Of a stretch of 64,000 bases of DNA, positions 42,133 to 50,754 are shown one piece after another. The translations under genes and the position numbers were made by a program. The stretch is from Pseudomonadota bacterium. Lineage in GTDB: Bacteria; Pseudomonadota; Gammaproteobacteria; Burkholderiales; Thiobacteraceae. The notes beneath the pieces were generated by a model. That model saw only the letters and a program-made list of their open reading frames with translations. It was not told the DNA's origin and made no database searches. Position 1 is the stretch's first letter. Each line of letters opens with the position of its first letter. The DNA lies in contig JAKANO010000007.1 in assembly GCA_021812385.1 (NCBI GenBank), positions 76,512-140,511 on the forward strand, read 5' to 3'.

Positions 42133-43341
42133 TTAATTCCGATACACATGCTCCCGCGTCAGCGGATAAGGTAATTTCCCATTGGCCATCGGCTTGCCGG
42201 CGAGGATTTGAAAAATCGACATCCAGCCGCGCTCGAAGGCGTGCGCCGAGCCGGCCATGTAGATTTGCCAGACGCGGTATCTCTCTTCGCCGACGATTTC
42301 TATGGCGGCTTGGTTTTGCGCCTCCAGTCGCTCCACCCAATGCCACAGCGTGCGCGCATAGTGCGGGCGCAGGCATTCCGCGTCCCAGCATTCCAGGCCG
42401 TGGGTGGAGAGCGCCTCGATGACTTGCGACACGTGCACCAACTCGCCGCCGGGGAAGACATACTCTTCGATGAATTCGCTGATGCCGCTGCCCAGGCCTT
42501 CAGTGTCGAGGCCGCTAGCGGTGATGCCGTGATTCAGCACCAAGCCGCCCGGTTTTAACAGGCGATAGATTTTTGCGAAATATTTTCCCAGGTTGCCATG
42601 CCCTACATGCTCGAACATGCCGACTGAGGCAATCTTGTCGAAGGCCTGCGTTTCCGGCACATCGCGGTAGTCCATCAGGTGAACCTGCACTTGGTTTTGC
42701 AAGCCGCGCGCTTGGATTTGCGCCCGCACATAATCGTGTTGATTTTGGCTGAGGGTGATGCCGGTCGCGTGTACGCCGTGGTGTTCTGCCGCCCATAAAA
42801 TCAAACCGCCCCAGCCGCAGCCGATGTCGAGCAGGCGTTCATTGGGCCGCAGATCGAGCTTGCGGCAGATGTGGTCGAGTTTTTGTTCCTGCGCTTGGGC
42901 TAAAGTGTCGTCGGCCTGTTTGAAATAGGCGCAGGAGTACACGCGCCGTTGGTCCAGCCATAGCGCATAGAAGTCGTTGGAAACATCGTAATGGTGGCTG
43001 ATGTTTTTGCGGTCGCTGGGTTTGGAGTGCTTCCACCAAGACAGCGCACGATTGGGCTTTTTATTCACAACAACATCGCTGGCGCAAAAGTCTTCGCCGA
43101 GGCTGATGATGTCGCGCATGGCGCCGTTCAGATCCAGATTACGCTCGACATATCCCTTGGCCAATTTTCCCAAGCTGGGCCTGGCCAAATCGAATAAGGC
43201 TTGGGGTTTATTGATTCTGAGCGTGACCTTGGCATGTTCGAGGGGGTGCAGTTCCAGGCCATTCCACAACTCAACCGCAACAGGCAGGTGCTGGCGGCGT
43301 AGTCGACCCTCTACCATTTTGAGTACTTGGCTTTGCAGCAT
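42133..43341 (-). CDS. cfa: Cyclopropane-fatty-acyl-phospholipid synthase
   Basis: Cfa adds a methylene bridge from SAM to unsaturated phospholipid chains. The 402 residues have an N-terminal lipid-binding part, NISHHYDVSNDFYALWLD, the SAM loop LDIGCGWGG (171-179), MFEHVGHGN and the YVFPGGEL segment of the catalytic domain. ATG 43341 has a strong AGGAGGAGATC. It is the usual length. No regulator is adjacent. Confidence 0.95.
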   Translation of the reverse strand: MLQSQVLKMVEGRLRRQHLPVAVELWNGLELHPLEHAKVTLRINKPQALFDLARPSLGKLAKGYVERNLDLNGAMRDIISLGEDFCASDVVVNKKPNRALSWWKHSKPSDRKNISHHYDVSNDFYALWLDQRRVYSCAYFKQADDTLAQAQEQKLDHICRKLDLRPNERLLDIGCGWGGLILWAAEHHGVHATGITLSQNQHDYVRAQIQARGLQNQVQVHLMDYRDVPETQAFDKIASVGMFEHVGHGNLGKYFAKIYRLLKPGGLVLNHGITASGLDTEGLGSGISEFIEEYVFPGGELVHVSQVIEALSTHGLECWDAECLRPHYARTLWHWVERLEAQNQAAIEIVGEERYRVWQIYMAGSAHAFERGWMSIFQILAGKPMANGKLPYPLTREHVYRN

Positions 43342-43400
43342 GATCTCCTCCTATTCACTGAATACCAGTATAGGAAAGAGATCGATTTTTTGGGTGCCAG

Positions 43401-43985
43401 CTAGGCTAAATCCTGCGCCAGGGAGTTGCGGGTGGCTTCGGGCAAGGCGGCAATTTGCGCGGTATATTCCGGATGCGCTACGCCAATGCTGATAGCGGCG
43501 CCAGCTTTGATCGCTTTGACGCTGGCGGCGTCGAGTTCAAAGCGCATGAAATGCACGGCGGAAGTTTTTTCTGCGTTGGCGCGTTCCATGTCTTCATCCG
43601 CGATGGCGTAGATTTTGGATTGCCCGGCTGCTTGCACCCAGAGTTTGTCTTCGATGCCCTTGAGTCGCGCAAGCATGGCTTGACGCTCTGCCACGTCGGG
43701 GTATTCGATCAGCATGGTGGCTTTCCAGTTGCTGCCATCGGGGATGAGCGGGTTGTACGCATCCAGCTCGTCTTGAATGCCGGCTTCCTCGAAGATGCGC
43801 TCGACCCGCAGCATTTCCTGAATTTGGTAACGCATGGTGAGCGCGTCTTCGAACATCAAGGTGACATGGTCACCCAAGGCAATGCTGCGGTCTTTTTTGT
43901 GCGCGATGACTTGCTCGCGCATCGCAGGCCGCGCCTTGGCATAGGCTTCGAGCGTCATCAGGTCGGCGCGGGAAAGTTTGGACAT
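43401..43985 (-). CDS. DUF3501 family protein
   Basis: The 194-residue protein, from ATG 43985 behind GGAG, matches DUF3501: a start with KLSRADLMTLEAYAKARP, HKKDRSIALGDHVTLMFEDALTMRYQIQEMLRVERIFEE, then ELDAYNPLIPDGSNWKATMLIEYPD. The conserved acidic and aromatic residues suggest a binding role but no reaction is known. It is last in a rubrerythrin / Fe-S oxidoreductase / ferritin-like operon, and the same gene set occurs in other betaproteobacteria, hinting at peroxide or iron stress. Confidence 0.88.
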   Translation of the reverse strand: MSKLSRADLMTLEAYAKARPAMREQVIAHKKDRSIALGDHVTLMFEDALTMRYQIQEMLRVERIFEEAGIQDELDAYNPLIPDGSNWKATMLIEYPDVAERQAMLARLKGIEDKLWVQAAGQSKIYAIADEDMERANAEKTSAVHFMRFELDAASVKAIKAGAAISIGVAHPEYTAQIAALPEATRNSLAQDLA

Positions 43986-44009
43986 ACTGAGCTCCTGGGG
44001 GTGCATGAT

Positions 44010-44306
44010 TTACGCTTTGTGTTGTCCGGCAATCGGACCTTCTTTAAACAGATTGTCTTTGAGTTCGTGGGAGAAGGCCGGGTCGTGGCGGCGGATCCAT
44101 TCCAGCACCATGGCGGCGTGCTCTTTTTCTTCGTCGCGGTTGTGCGCCAGGATGCGCTTGAGTTCGGCATCGGTACAAGCGTCGACGCGTTGGTTATACC
44201 AATCGACCGCTTCCAGTTCTTCCATCAGCGAAACGATGGCGCGATGCATGTCCATGGTTTCCGCGCTCAGTTTTTCTATGGGTTCGTGATAGCCTTCATT
44301 TGCCAT
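44010..44306 (-). CDS. Encapsulated-ferritin (EncFtn) family protein lacking a targeting tail
   Basis: The 98-residue protein closely follows the Rhodospirillum rubrum encapsulated ferritin pattern, with two antiparallel helices. The ferroxidase residues correspond as E30, E60 and H63 (MEELEAVDWYNQRVD and NRDEEKEHA), and entry-site E29/E32 plus W36/Y37 are kept. In encapsulated members a C-terminal extension ends with an encapsulin-docking peptide. Here the protein stops soon after the second helix pair, so that peptide is missing, and no encapsulin gene is in the window. It probably oxidises and handles iron as a free decamer-like complex. Confidence 0.85.
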   Translation of the reverse strand: MANEGYHEPIEKLSAETMDMHRAIVSLMEELEAVDWYNQRVDACTDAELKRILAHNRDEEKEHAAMVLEWIRRHDPAFSHELKDNLFKEGPIAGQHKA

Positions 44307-44318
44307 TTGGGTTTTCCT

Positions 44319-45650
44319 TTAGAGTCCGTATGCGATGCGAATCAAGGTAATCGGATGTTCTTTCTGCGCCTGCGTGCCTGCGCCCATGCCTTGCATGATG
44401 TGGCGCCCGGCGATGGCGCAGTCGGAGCTGACGTAATCCGGCGCGTTGTTGGCCATGGCCTTGAATACCGGCGTGCCGATTTTCATCGAGTTGGCGAAGA
44501 ACTCGGTTTTGACGCCCCATGTGCCATCGTGGCCGGAGCAGCGCTCGACCGTATTCACCGTGGTTTGCGGTACCAGTTGCAGCATTTCGCGGGTTTTCTG
44601 GCCGATTTTTTGCACCCGCAAATGGCAGGCGATGTGATACGACACCTTGCCCAATGGCCTTTTAAATTCCGTCTTCAACAAGCCGTCTTTGAGGCGCGCC
44701 ATAAAGTATTCGAACGGATCCCACATCGCCTCGGCAACGGCTTGCACATCGGCATCGTGCGGGAACATCAGCGGCAGCTCTTGTTTGAACATTAGCGTGC
44801 AGGACGGTACCGCGCTGAGAATCGCATAACCTTCGCGCGCCAGTTTTACTAAGTGCGGAATGTTGATGTTCTTGAGTTGCTCGACGGCATCGAGATCGCC
44901 TAGTTCCAATTTCGGCATGCCGCAGCAGGCTTCTTTTTCCACCAAGCGCGCCGGAATTTCGTTGTGTGCCAAAACTTTCAACAAGTCGTGGCCGATGCCG
45001 GGCTCGTTGTAATTGACGTAGCAAGTGGCATACAGCGCGACTTTGCCCGGCGTACGTTCGCCGTCTTTCACCGGGAAATCGGCTTGGGGCGCGGCATGCG
45101 CGCGGAATTTAGCGGATGCATATTCCGGCAGCCAACGATCTTTGTGGATGCCTAATACGCTGTCCATGACAGCGCGGGCAGCGGGCGTTTTGTTGAGTGC
45201 GTTGACGGTCTGCACGACGACCGGAATGGTGGCGAGCTTGCCCAGCGTATCGGTGCTGGAGAGCAGCTGGTCGCGGAATTTGGTCGCGCCTTTTTTGTGC
45301 TTGATGGCCTTGGCGCGCAGCATCAGATGCGGGAAATCCAGGTTCCATTCATGCGGCGGCACGTAAGGGCACTTGGTCAAGAAACACAAGTCGCACAAAT
45401 AGCATTGGTCGACGACTTGCCAATAATCTTCGGTCTTCACCCCGTCCATTTCCAGGGTGGGGGAGTTGTCCACTAAATCGAACAGCGTCGGAAAAGAGGT
45501 GCAAAGGCTTACACAGCGGCGGCAACCGTGGCAGATATCGAATACCCGGTGCAGTTCTTGATTGAGCGCGGCTTCATCCCAAAAGCCTGGGCTTTTCCAA
45601 TCTAGGGCATGTCGGGTGGGTGCTTCGAGACTACCTTCACGTGCAGTCAT
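44319..45650 (-). CDS. Iron-sulfur oxidoreductase with two [4Fe-4S] motifs and CCG domains
   Basis: The 443-residue protein has two ferredoxin-type motifs: C40/C43/C46/C50 and C83/C86/C89/C94. A segment with two cysteine-rich CCG-type blocks follows (ACCGMPKLELG and CHLRVQ with CSGHDG), as in heterodisulfide reductase HdrD/GlpC-type proteins. It likely passes electrons between a redox donor and another protein; the rubrerythrin upstream is a natural candidate acceptor. It is 77 bases after rubrerythrin and 12 before the ferritin-like gene. No flavin domain is present. Confidence 0.88.
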   Translation of the reverse strand: MTAREGSLEAPTRHALDWKSPGFWDEAALNQELHRVFDICHGCRRCVSLCTSFPTLFDLVDNSPTLEMDGVKTEDYWQVVDQCYLCDLCFLTKCPYVPPHEWNLDFPHLMLRAKAIKHKKGATKFRDQLLSSTDTLGKLATIPVVVQTVNALNKTPAARAVMDSVLGIHKDRWLPEYASAKFRAHAAPQADFPVKDGERTPGKVALYATCYVNYNEPGIGHDLLKVLAHNEIPARLVEKEACCGMPKLELGDLDAVEQLKNINIPHLVKLAREGYAILSAVPSCTLMFKQELPLMFPHDADVQAVAEAMWDPFEYFMARLKDGLLKTEFKRPLGKVSYHIACHLRVQKIGQKTREMLQLVPQTTVNTVERCSGHDGTWGVKTEFFANSMKIGTPVFKAMANNAPDYVSSDCAIAGRHIMQGMGAGTQAQKEHPITLIRIAYGL

Positions 45651-45727
45651 TTCCTGGCCTTTCTTTTTAGAGAGGAGGGCAACTTCTACCCCTGAACGCG
45701 GAGTAGAAGTGCTGTTGCTGAGTGCGA

Positions 45728-46147
45728 TTAGCTGCCTAAGCTGTCGAACGCTTTTTGGAAGCGGTTGGCGTGCGAGCGCTCCGCTTTGGCCAGCGTCTCG
45801 AACCAGTCGGCGATTTCATCGAAACCTTCTTCGCGTGCTGACTTGGCCATGCCCGGATACATGTCGGTGTATTCGTGGGTTTCGCCAGCGATTGCGGCTT
45901 TCAGGTTGTCGCCGGTGGGGCCGATTGGCAGGCCGGTGGCTGGGTCGCCCACGGCTTCCATATACTCTAAATGGCCGTGCGCATGGCCGGTTTCGCCTTC
46001 TGCGGTGGAACGAAAGACAGCAGCAACGTCGTTGTAGCCTTCAACGTCGGCTTTGGCTGCAAAGTACAAATAACGGCGGTTTGCTTGAGATTCACCGGCA
46101 AATGCGGCTTTAAGATTTTCGAAGGTTTTAGAGCCTTTGAGATTCAT
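45728..46147 (-). CDS. Rubrerythrin-like di-iron protein (no rubredoxin domain)
   Basis: The 139-residue protein is a four-helix ferritin-like domain with two ExxH motifs (E52-H55 and E123-H126) and further di-iron ligands E19, E89 and E92. The C-terminal rubredoxin domain of classical rubrerythrins is absent, so electrons must come from a partner, perhaps the Fe-S protein encoded next. The family reduces peroxide. It is the first gene of the operon and has a good sigma-70 promoter with two adjoining dyads. Confidence 0.9.
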   Translation of the reverse strand: MNLKGSKTFENLKAAFAGESQANRRYLYFAAKADVEGYNDVAAVFRSTAEGETGHAHGHLEYMEAVGDPATGLPIGPTGDNLKAAIAGETHEYTDMYPGMAKSAREEGFDEIADWFETLAKAERSHANRFQKAFDSLGS

Positions 46148-46170
46148 CGCAGTCTCCTAAATAGCAGGGG

Positions 46171-46187
46171 TTATAAACAGTTTATAA
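46171..46187. promoter_or_regulatory. Dyad in the rubrerythrin leader
   Basis: TTATAAACAGTTTATAA is a perfect 7-3-7 dyad, 24 bases before the rubrerythrin start and downstream of the predicted transcription start, a position suited to a repressor. Confidence 0.55.
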
Positions 46188-46190
46188 CAG

Positions 46191-46205
46191 TTAGACCAAA
46201 TCTAA
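46191..46205. promoter_or_regulatory. Second dyad near the rubrerythrin transcription start
   Basis: TTAGACCAAATCTAA is a perfect 5-5-5 dyad immediately next to the first and just after the predicted transcription start. Confidence 0.5.
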
Positions 46206-46216
46206 TCTGTAAACGT

Positions 46217-46246
46217 AGTATAGATACGGGGTCGTCAGGCTGTCAA
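46217..46246 (-). promoter_or_regulatory. Sigma-70 promoter of the rubrerythrin operon
   Basis: On the minus strand TTGACA (46246-46241) and TATACT (46222-46217) are separated by 18 bases, a near-consensus sigma-70 promoter. Transcription should start near 46210. Confidence 0.75.
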
Positions 46247-46365
46247 GCACTGTCTTTAAGCTTAGAAGAGGATTGGAAAGAGAGGGTGATCGCGCATGGG
46301 GCGGCATCCTAAACACGGCTTCGTGTCAATGAATGCCAACCCATGCGGGTTAATGATTTGAGGGA

Positions 46366-46875
46366 TTAAACGTTTTCGGCGGAGCGCAAGGGCGTGCGCC
46401 GATCGCGCTCGATATAAGTCGCCAACTCATTCAGCGCGAGTCGATACACTTCGCGCTTAAACTCGATGACAGACTCCAGCGGCACCCAATAATCGCTCCA
46501 ACGCCAAGCGTCGAATTCGGGATGACCGCTGGCGCGCAAACTGACGTCGCAGTCGCGGCCAGTCAAGCGCAACAAGAACCAAATTTGTTTTTGGCCCTTA
46601 TAGCTGCTGCGCCACTCACGCTTAATCCAATGTGTCGGCACCTCGTAACGCAACCAGTTTTTGGTGCGGCCTAAAATCCGTACATGTTGGGATTCAAGTC
46701 CCACTTCTTCGTACAGCTCTCGATACATGGCCTGTTCTGGCGACTCCCCTTTATCGATTCCACCTTGCGGGAACTGCCAGGAGTGCTCACGTATGCGCTT
46801 GCCCCAAAAAACCTCGTTTTTTGCATTACACAAAATGATGCCGACATTGGGACGATACCCATCGCGGTCTATCAT
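46366..46875 (-). CDS. rppH: RNA pyrophosphohydrolase RppH
   Basis: RppH removes pyrophosphate from the 5' end of mRNA to start decay. The 169 residues show the Nudix box at 38-60 ([23 protein letters not shown] pattern) with the [17 protein letters not shown] lead-in and the YDxW-like [10 protein letters not shown] characteristic of the RppH group. Length and N-terminus ([15 protein letters not shown]) are typical. It is divergent from argJ. Confidence 0.96.
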   Translation of the reverse strand: MIDRDGYRPNVGIILCNAKNEVFWGKRIREHSWQFPQGGIDKGESPEQAMYRELYEEVGLESQHVRILGRTKNWLRYEVPTHWIKREWRSSYKGQKQIWFLLRLTGRDCDVSLRASGHPEFDAWRWSDYWVPLESVIEFKREVYRLALNELATYIERDRRTPLRSAENV

Positions 46876-46999
46876 TCCAATTCCTTAAATTTCTTAACTG
46901 CCATCATTGTTTCATATTTCATTCGGCAATGAAAGGCGCGCGGCGGCGGCGTGACGATCGGGTACAATGGCGTTTTTAATCAACGCTTTCATTTAAGCC

Positions 47000-48226
47000 A
47001 TGCCAGTTAATTTCACGCCTACGCCACGCGACGAATTATTGCCCATCCTGGGTATTCACTTGGGGGTTACCGAGGCGAATATCAAGAAACCAGGACGCAA
47101 GGATTTACTCATCATTGCGCTTGAAGATCAGGCCGAAGTGACCGCCGTTTTCACGCAAAATCGTTTTTGCGCCGCGCCGGTGACGATCGCGCGCAACCAT
47201 CTGGAATCGGGAAAAGCGATGCGTGCGCTGGTGATCAACACCGGAAATGCCAATGCCGGCACCGGAGAAGACGGTTTGAGTCGCGCCACGGCAGTGTGCA
47301 GCGCCTTATCCCATTTGATCGGCTGTCAGCCGGAGCAAGTGTTGCCGTTTTCCACCGGCGTCATCATGGAGCCTCTGCCGCTGGAGAAAATTACCCAAGG
47401 CTTGCCATCCTGCGTCAAAAATATTGGTCAAGCCGATTGGTTCGATGCGGCGCAGGCCATCATGACGACCGACATCGTACCCAAGGCGTTTTCCAAACAA
47501 GTCAGCATTGCTGGGCAGATTGCCACCATCACCGGCATCGCCAAGGGTTCGGGCATGATCCATCCCAACATGGCGACCATGCTCGGTTTCATCGCCACCG
47601 ATGCGGCGGTGCCGCAAGCCGTGTTGCAAGCGATTTTGCAGCATGCCACGGCGAAATCCTTTAACTGTATTACGGTGGATGGCGATACCTCCACCAACGA
47701 CGCTTGCGTGTTGATCGCCACCGGCAAAGGTGGGGCGCGTGTTGGCGATGCCGACGGTGATGATTACTTGGCCCTGCGCGATGCCGTGACCGAGCTTGCA
47801 ACGCTGTTGGCGCAAGCTATCGTGCGCGATGGCGAAGGCGCCACCAAGTTCATGAGCATCCAGATTGAAGCGGGCAAATCCGCAGCCGAGTGCCGCACCA
47901 TTGCCTATGCCATCGCGCATTCGCCCTTGGTCAAGACGGCGTTTTTTGCCTCCGACCCAAACTTGGGGCGCATCCTGGCGGCGATCGGTTATGCTGGAAT
48001 TCACGATCTCGACGTGTCCAAGCTGCAATTGTTTCTGGGCGATATATTGGTCGCGGAACAAGGCGGGCGCGCCGCCAGCTATCGCGAACAGGACGGCCAG
48101 CGCATCATGCAGCAGCCGGAAATTCTGGTGCGCGTGGTGTTGAATCGCGGCACTGCCAGCGCCACTATTTGGACCTGCGACTTTTCTTACGATTACGTCA
48201 AGATCAACGCCGAATATCGCAGCTAG
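47000..48226 (+). CDS. argJ: Bifunctional glutamate N-acetyltransferase / N-acetylglutamate synthase
   Basis: ArgJ transfers acetyl from N-acetylornithine to glutamate in the cyclic arginine pathway. The 408 residues contain the self-cleavage site in [16 protein letters not shown], with nucleophile Thr193, and [13 protein letters not shown] and SDPNLGRIL. argA is also in the window (1.07 kb), so the organism has both the recycling enzyme and a dedicated synthase to prime the cycle. Upstream, an extended -10-like TACAAT lies near 46963. Confidence 0.96.
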   Translation: MPVNFTPTPRDELLPILGIHLGVTEANIKKPGRKDLLIIALEDQAEVTAVFTQNRFCAAPVTIARNHLESGKAMRALVINTGNANAGTGEDGLSRATAVCSALSHLIGCQPEQVLPFSTGVIMEPLPLEKITQGLPSCVKNIGQADWFDAAQAIMTTDIVPKAFSKQVSIAGQIATITGIAKGSGMIHPNMATMLGFIATDAAVPQAVLQAILQHATAKSFNCITVDGDTSTNDACVLIATGKGGARVGDADGDDYLALRDAVTELATLLAQAIVRDGEGATKFMSIQIEAGKSAAECRTIAYAIAHSPLVKTAFFASDPNLGRILAAIGYAGIHDLDVSKLQLFLGDILVAEQGGRAASYREQDGQRIMQQPEILVRVVLNRGTASATIWTCDFSYDYVKINAEYRS

Positions 48227-48233
48227 AAATACC

Positions 48234-49124
48234 ATGCAAGAATCCCTCATCAACCGCGCGGAAACGCTGCTGACACGCCTGGAGGCGCTATTGGCGCCGC
48301 AGCCGACAGCGCCTGACTGGCAGGCTGCCATCGCTTACCGCTGGCGCAATCAAAACGGGCGCGGCTTTCTGAAGCCGGTGGCGCATCCGCATCGCATTCG
48401 CCTGGCCGATTTGCGCGGGGTCGATGAGCAAAAGAAAACGCTGGAACGCAACACGCGCCAATTCGTCGCCGGCCAACCGGCGAATAATGTGTTGCTGACG
48501 GGCGCGCGCGGCACGGGAAAATCCTCTTTGGTGAAAGCGGTGCTGAATCAATATGCGTCCAAAGGTTTGCGCTTGATCGAAGTCGAAAAACAAAACTTGG
48601 GCGATCTGCCGGAGATCGTGGACATGATTTATGGCCGACCGGAACGCTTTATTTTGTATTGCGACGATCTATCGTTTGGCGCGGAAGAAGTGGGTTATCA
48701 AGCGTTAAAGGCGATCTTGGACGGATCGATCGCATCCAACAGCGATAATTTGCTGGTGTATGCCACATCCAATCGTCGGCATCTCATGCCGGAGTACATG
48801 GCGGAAAATGTGGCGACGCGGCATGTCGGCGATGAGGTGCATCCGGACGAAGCGGTGGAAGAAAAAGTTTCGCTCTCCGAACGTTTCGGAATTTGGCTAT
48901 CGTTTTATCCGTTCGAGCAAGACGAATATCTCGATATCGCCGATCACTGGGTGAAACAACTGGGAGTGGCGCAATTGGGCGGCGTGGTCGGCGATGATGC
49001 GGCGCGTCACCGTGCTGCGCTGCAGTGGGCCTTGAGCCGTGGCGCACGCAGCGGTCGCGTGGCCTGGCAATTCGCGCGCGACTGGGTTGGGCGGCAAGCC
49101 GCACATGCCAAGAAACCGCGGTAG
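48234..49124 (+). CDS. DUF815 family AAA+ ATP-binding protein
   Basis: The 296-residue protein has a Walker A GARGTGKS at 90-97 and an aspartate-rich strand in FILYCDDLSFG (the Walker B), then TSNRRHLMPEY. These are the DUF815 marks, a family of small AAA+ ATPases without a known substrate. It is 7 bases after argJ and 3 bases before the Nudix-ThiE gene, so is probably cotranscribed. A role in arginine metabolism need not follow. Confidence 0.9.
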   Translation: MQESLINRAETLLTRLEALLAPQPTAPDWQAAIAYRWRNQNGRGFLKPVAHPHRIRLADLRGVDEQKKTLERNTRQFVAGQPANNVLLTGARGTGKSSLVKAVLNQYASKGLRLIEVEKQNLGDLPEIVDMIYGRPERFILYCDDLSFGAEEVGYQALKAILDGSIASNSDNLLVYATSNRRHLMPEYMAENVATRHVGDEVHPDEAVEEKVSLSERFGIWLSFYPFEQDEYLDIADHWVKQLGVAQLGGVVGDDAARHRAALQWALSRGARSGRVAWQFARDWVGRQAAHAKKPR

Positions 49125-49127
49125 ACC

Positions 49128-50066
49128 ATGCTTAACAAAGGGCTTACCGATGTCGCGGTCGCCGTAATCACCAAACCCGATGGTTCTTTCCTGCTGGCGC
49201 AACGGCCAGCGGGCAAGCCGTATGCCGGCTATTGGGAATTTCCCGGCGGCAAGGTCGAGCCGAATGAAACGGTGCCTGCGGCACTGCTGCGCGAAATCAA
49301 AGAAGAATTGGGCTTGGATGTCACGCAGGCTTATCCCTGGGTGACGCAAATCTTCACCTATCCGCATGCCACGGTTAAGTTGCATTTCTTTCGCGTTATT
49401 GCCTGGCAAGGCGAGCCGCATCCGCATGAAGGGCAAATTTTTTCTTGGGAGCGCGCCGAATCGGTGAGCGTCGCACCGGTGTTGCCGGCGAACGGTCCGA
49501 TTTTGCGTGGCTTGTCACTGCCGCCGGTGATGGGCGTGACCAATCTCGCGGAACTGGGCGAAGCCATGTTTTTTGCGCGCTTGGAAATGGCGCTGCGCCA
49601 GGGAATGCGCCTGGTGCAAGTGCGCGAGAAAAATTTGCCGGATGCAGCCTTGGTGGCGTTTGCCCGGCGCGTTACCAAACGTGCGCACGACTATGGCGCG
49701 CGCGTGCTGTTGAATGCGGCGCCGGACTTGGCGCTAAAGTCGGGTGTAGATGGCTTGCACTTGACCGCGCAGCGCTTGATGCAAAGCGAAACCCGGCCGG
49801 ATGTGGCCTGGTGCGGCGCCTCTTGCCACGCACTTGAAGAGTTGGCGCGCGCGGCGCAATTGCAGTTGGATTATGTCGTACTGGGTTCGGTGCTGCCGAC
49901 GGCTTCCCATCCGGACATGCCGAGCTTGGGTTGGGAACAGGTGCGGCTGTTTGCGCAGGATTATCCGTTGCCGATTTATCTCATCGGCGGCATGCAGCAG
50001 CAACACCTGGAAACAGCCTGGGAATGCGGTGCGCACGGCATTGCCATGCTGCGCGGCGCATGGTGA
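49128..50066 (+). CDS. Nudix (MutT-type) hydrolase fused to a ThiE-like domain
   Basis: The 312 residues join an N-terminal Nudix domain (Nudix box 40-63, GGKVEPNETVPAALLREIKEELGL pattern) and a C-terminal thiamine-phosphate-synthase-like TIM barrel (about 130-312, with RLVQVREKNLPD, GVDGLHLT and YLIGGM). The Nudix half matches MutT 8-oxo-dGTP diphosphatase, with GYWEFPGGK before the box. In the fused proteins the ThiE-like half is thought not to make thiamine, and its role is unclear. It converges with the PCu(A)C gene. Confidence 0.9.
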   Translation: MLNKGLTDVAVAVITKPDGSFLLAQRPAGKPYAGYWEFPGGKVEPNETVPAALLREIKEELGLDVTQAYPWVTQIFTYPHATVKLHFFRVIAWQGEPHPHEGQIFSWERAESVSVAPVLPANGPILRGLSLPPVMGVTNLAELGEAMFFARLEMALRQGMRLVQVREKNLPDAALVAFARRVTKRAHDYGARVLLNAAPDLALKSGVDGLHLTAQRLMQSETRPDVAWCGASCHALEELARAAQLQLDYVVLGSVLPTASHPDMPSLGWEQVRLFAQDYPLPIYLIGGMQQQHLETAWECGAHGIAMLRGAW

Positions 50067-50079
50067 AGCATAACCGCGC

Positions 50080-50511
50080 TTAGTTCGGTTTCCGCACCAC
50101 CGCCGGCACGCGAATGGTCTCCGACTTGCCCTGGCTCGAAGATAAGCTCAAGTCGATCTGTACGATGTCCCCTGCTTTCAGCGGTTGCTTGGGCTTGATC
50201 AGCATCAGGTGCAAGCCGCCCGGTTCAAGTTTTACCGGCTTGCCCGCTTGCAGCGCGATACTGGGCACTTGGCGCATCCGCATCACGCCGTTGTTCATCG
50301 ACATGGTGTGCATTTCTACGCTTTCGGCCGCTGGCGATTTCACGCCGATGAGCGTCATGTTCTGCTTCGCTTCCAAGGTGAGATAAGCCCCCACGATCTC
50401 CGCGCCCGGTGGCGGCAGGCGCACCCAGGCGTCTTTCACGCTGAGGTTTTCAGCGGCGTGAGCCATGTGCGTGAGTGTTAGCGCTAACAAAAATGGAAGT
50501 AGGCGACGCAT
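50080..50511 (-). CDS. Periplasmic copper chaperone PCu(A)C
   Basis: The 143-residue protein has a signal peptide (cleavage near AHA, residue 19) and the copper motif HX10MX21HXM, with H68, M79, H101 and M103. PCu(A)C passes Cu(I) to the CuA centre of cytochrome oxidase, fitting the coxB in this window (17 kb away). A ribosome-binding GGAG lies eight bases before ATG 50511. It is on the same strand as yacG, 48 bases apart. Confidence 0.93.
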   Translation of the reverse strand: MRRLLPFLLALTLTHMAHAAENLSVKDAWVRLPPPGAEIVGAYLTLEAKQNMTLIGVKSPAAESVEMHTMSMNNGVMRMRQVPSIALQAGKPVKLEPGGLHLMLIKPKQPLKAGDIVQIDLSLSSSQGKSETIRVPAVVRKPN

Positions 50512-50559
50512 AAAAATTGCTCCAAAAAGATTTCAGTAATAATTAACTCAAGGTCGGAA

Positions 50560-50754
50560 TCATGACTCAGGTTCGGTAGGCGGATTGTCCGGTTCTGGCG
50601 CTTCATTTGACGGCACGCTATAAGACTCGCTCGCCCATTGGCCGAGATCAATGAGTTTACAACGTTTGGAGCAAAAGGGGCGATAGGGGTTGGCAGGGTC
50701 AAACGGGCTTAGCTGACCGCAGATCGGGCAAGGGACAAGGCGCGGCTTTTTCAC
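50560..50754 (-). CDS. yacG: DNA gyrase inhibitor / zinc protein YacG
   Basis: The 64-residue protein has the zinc ligands C9, C12, C28 and C32 (CPICGQ...PFCSKRCK) and the [10 protein letters not shown] tail. YacG binds GyrB and blocks its DNA binding in E. coli. Its ATG 50754 overlaps the zapD stop by four bases, the usual order. Confidence 0.95.
   Translation of the reverse strand: MKKPRLVPCPICGQLSPFDPANPYRPFCSKRCKLIDLGQWASESYSVPSNEAPEPDNPPTEPES

Noticed and set aside
43455..44795. 446-codon open frame on the plus strand opposite DUF3501, the ferritin-like gene and part of the Fe-S gene
   Set aside because: It crosses three well-supported minus-strand genes and has no recognisable domain.
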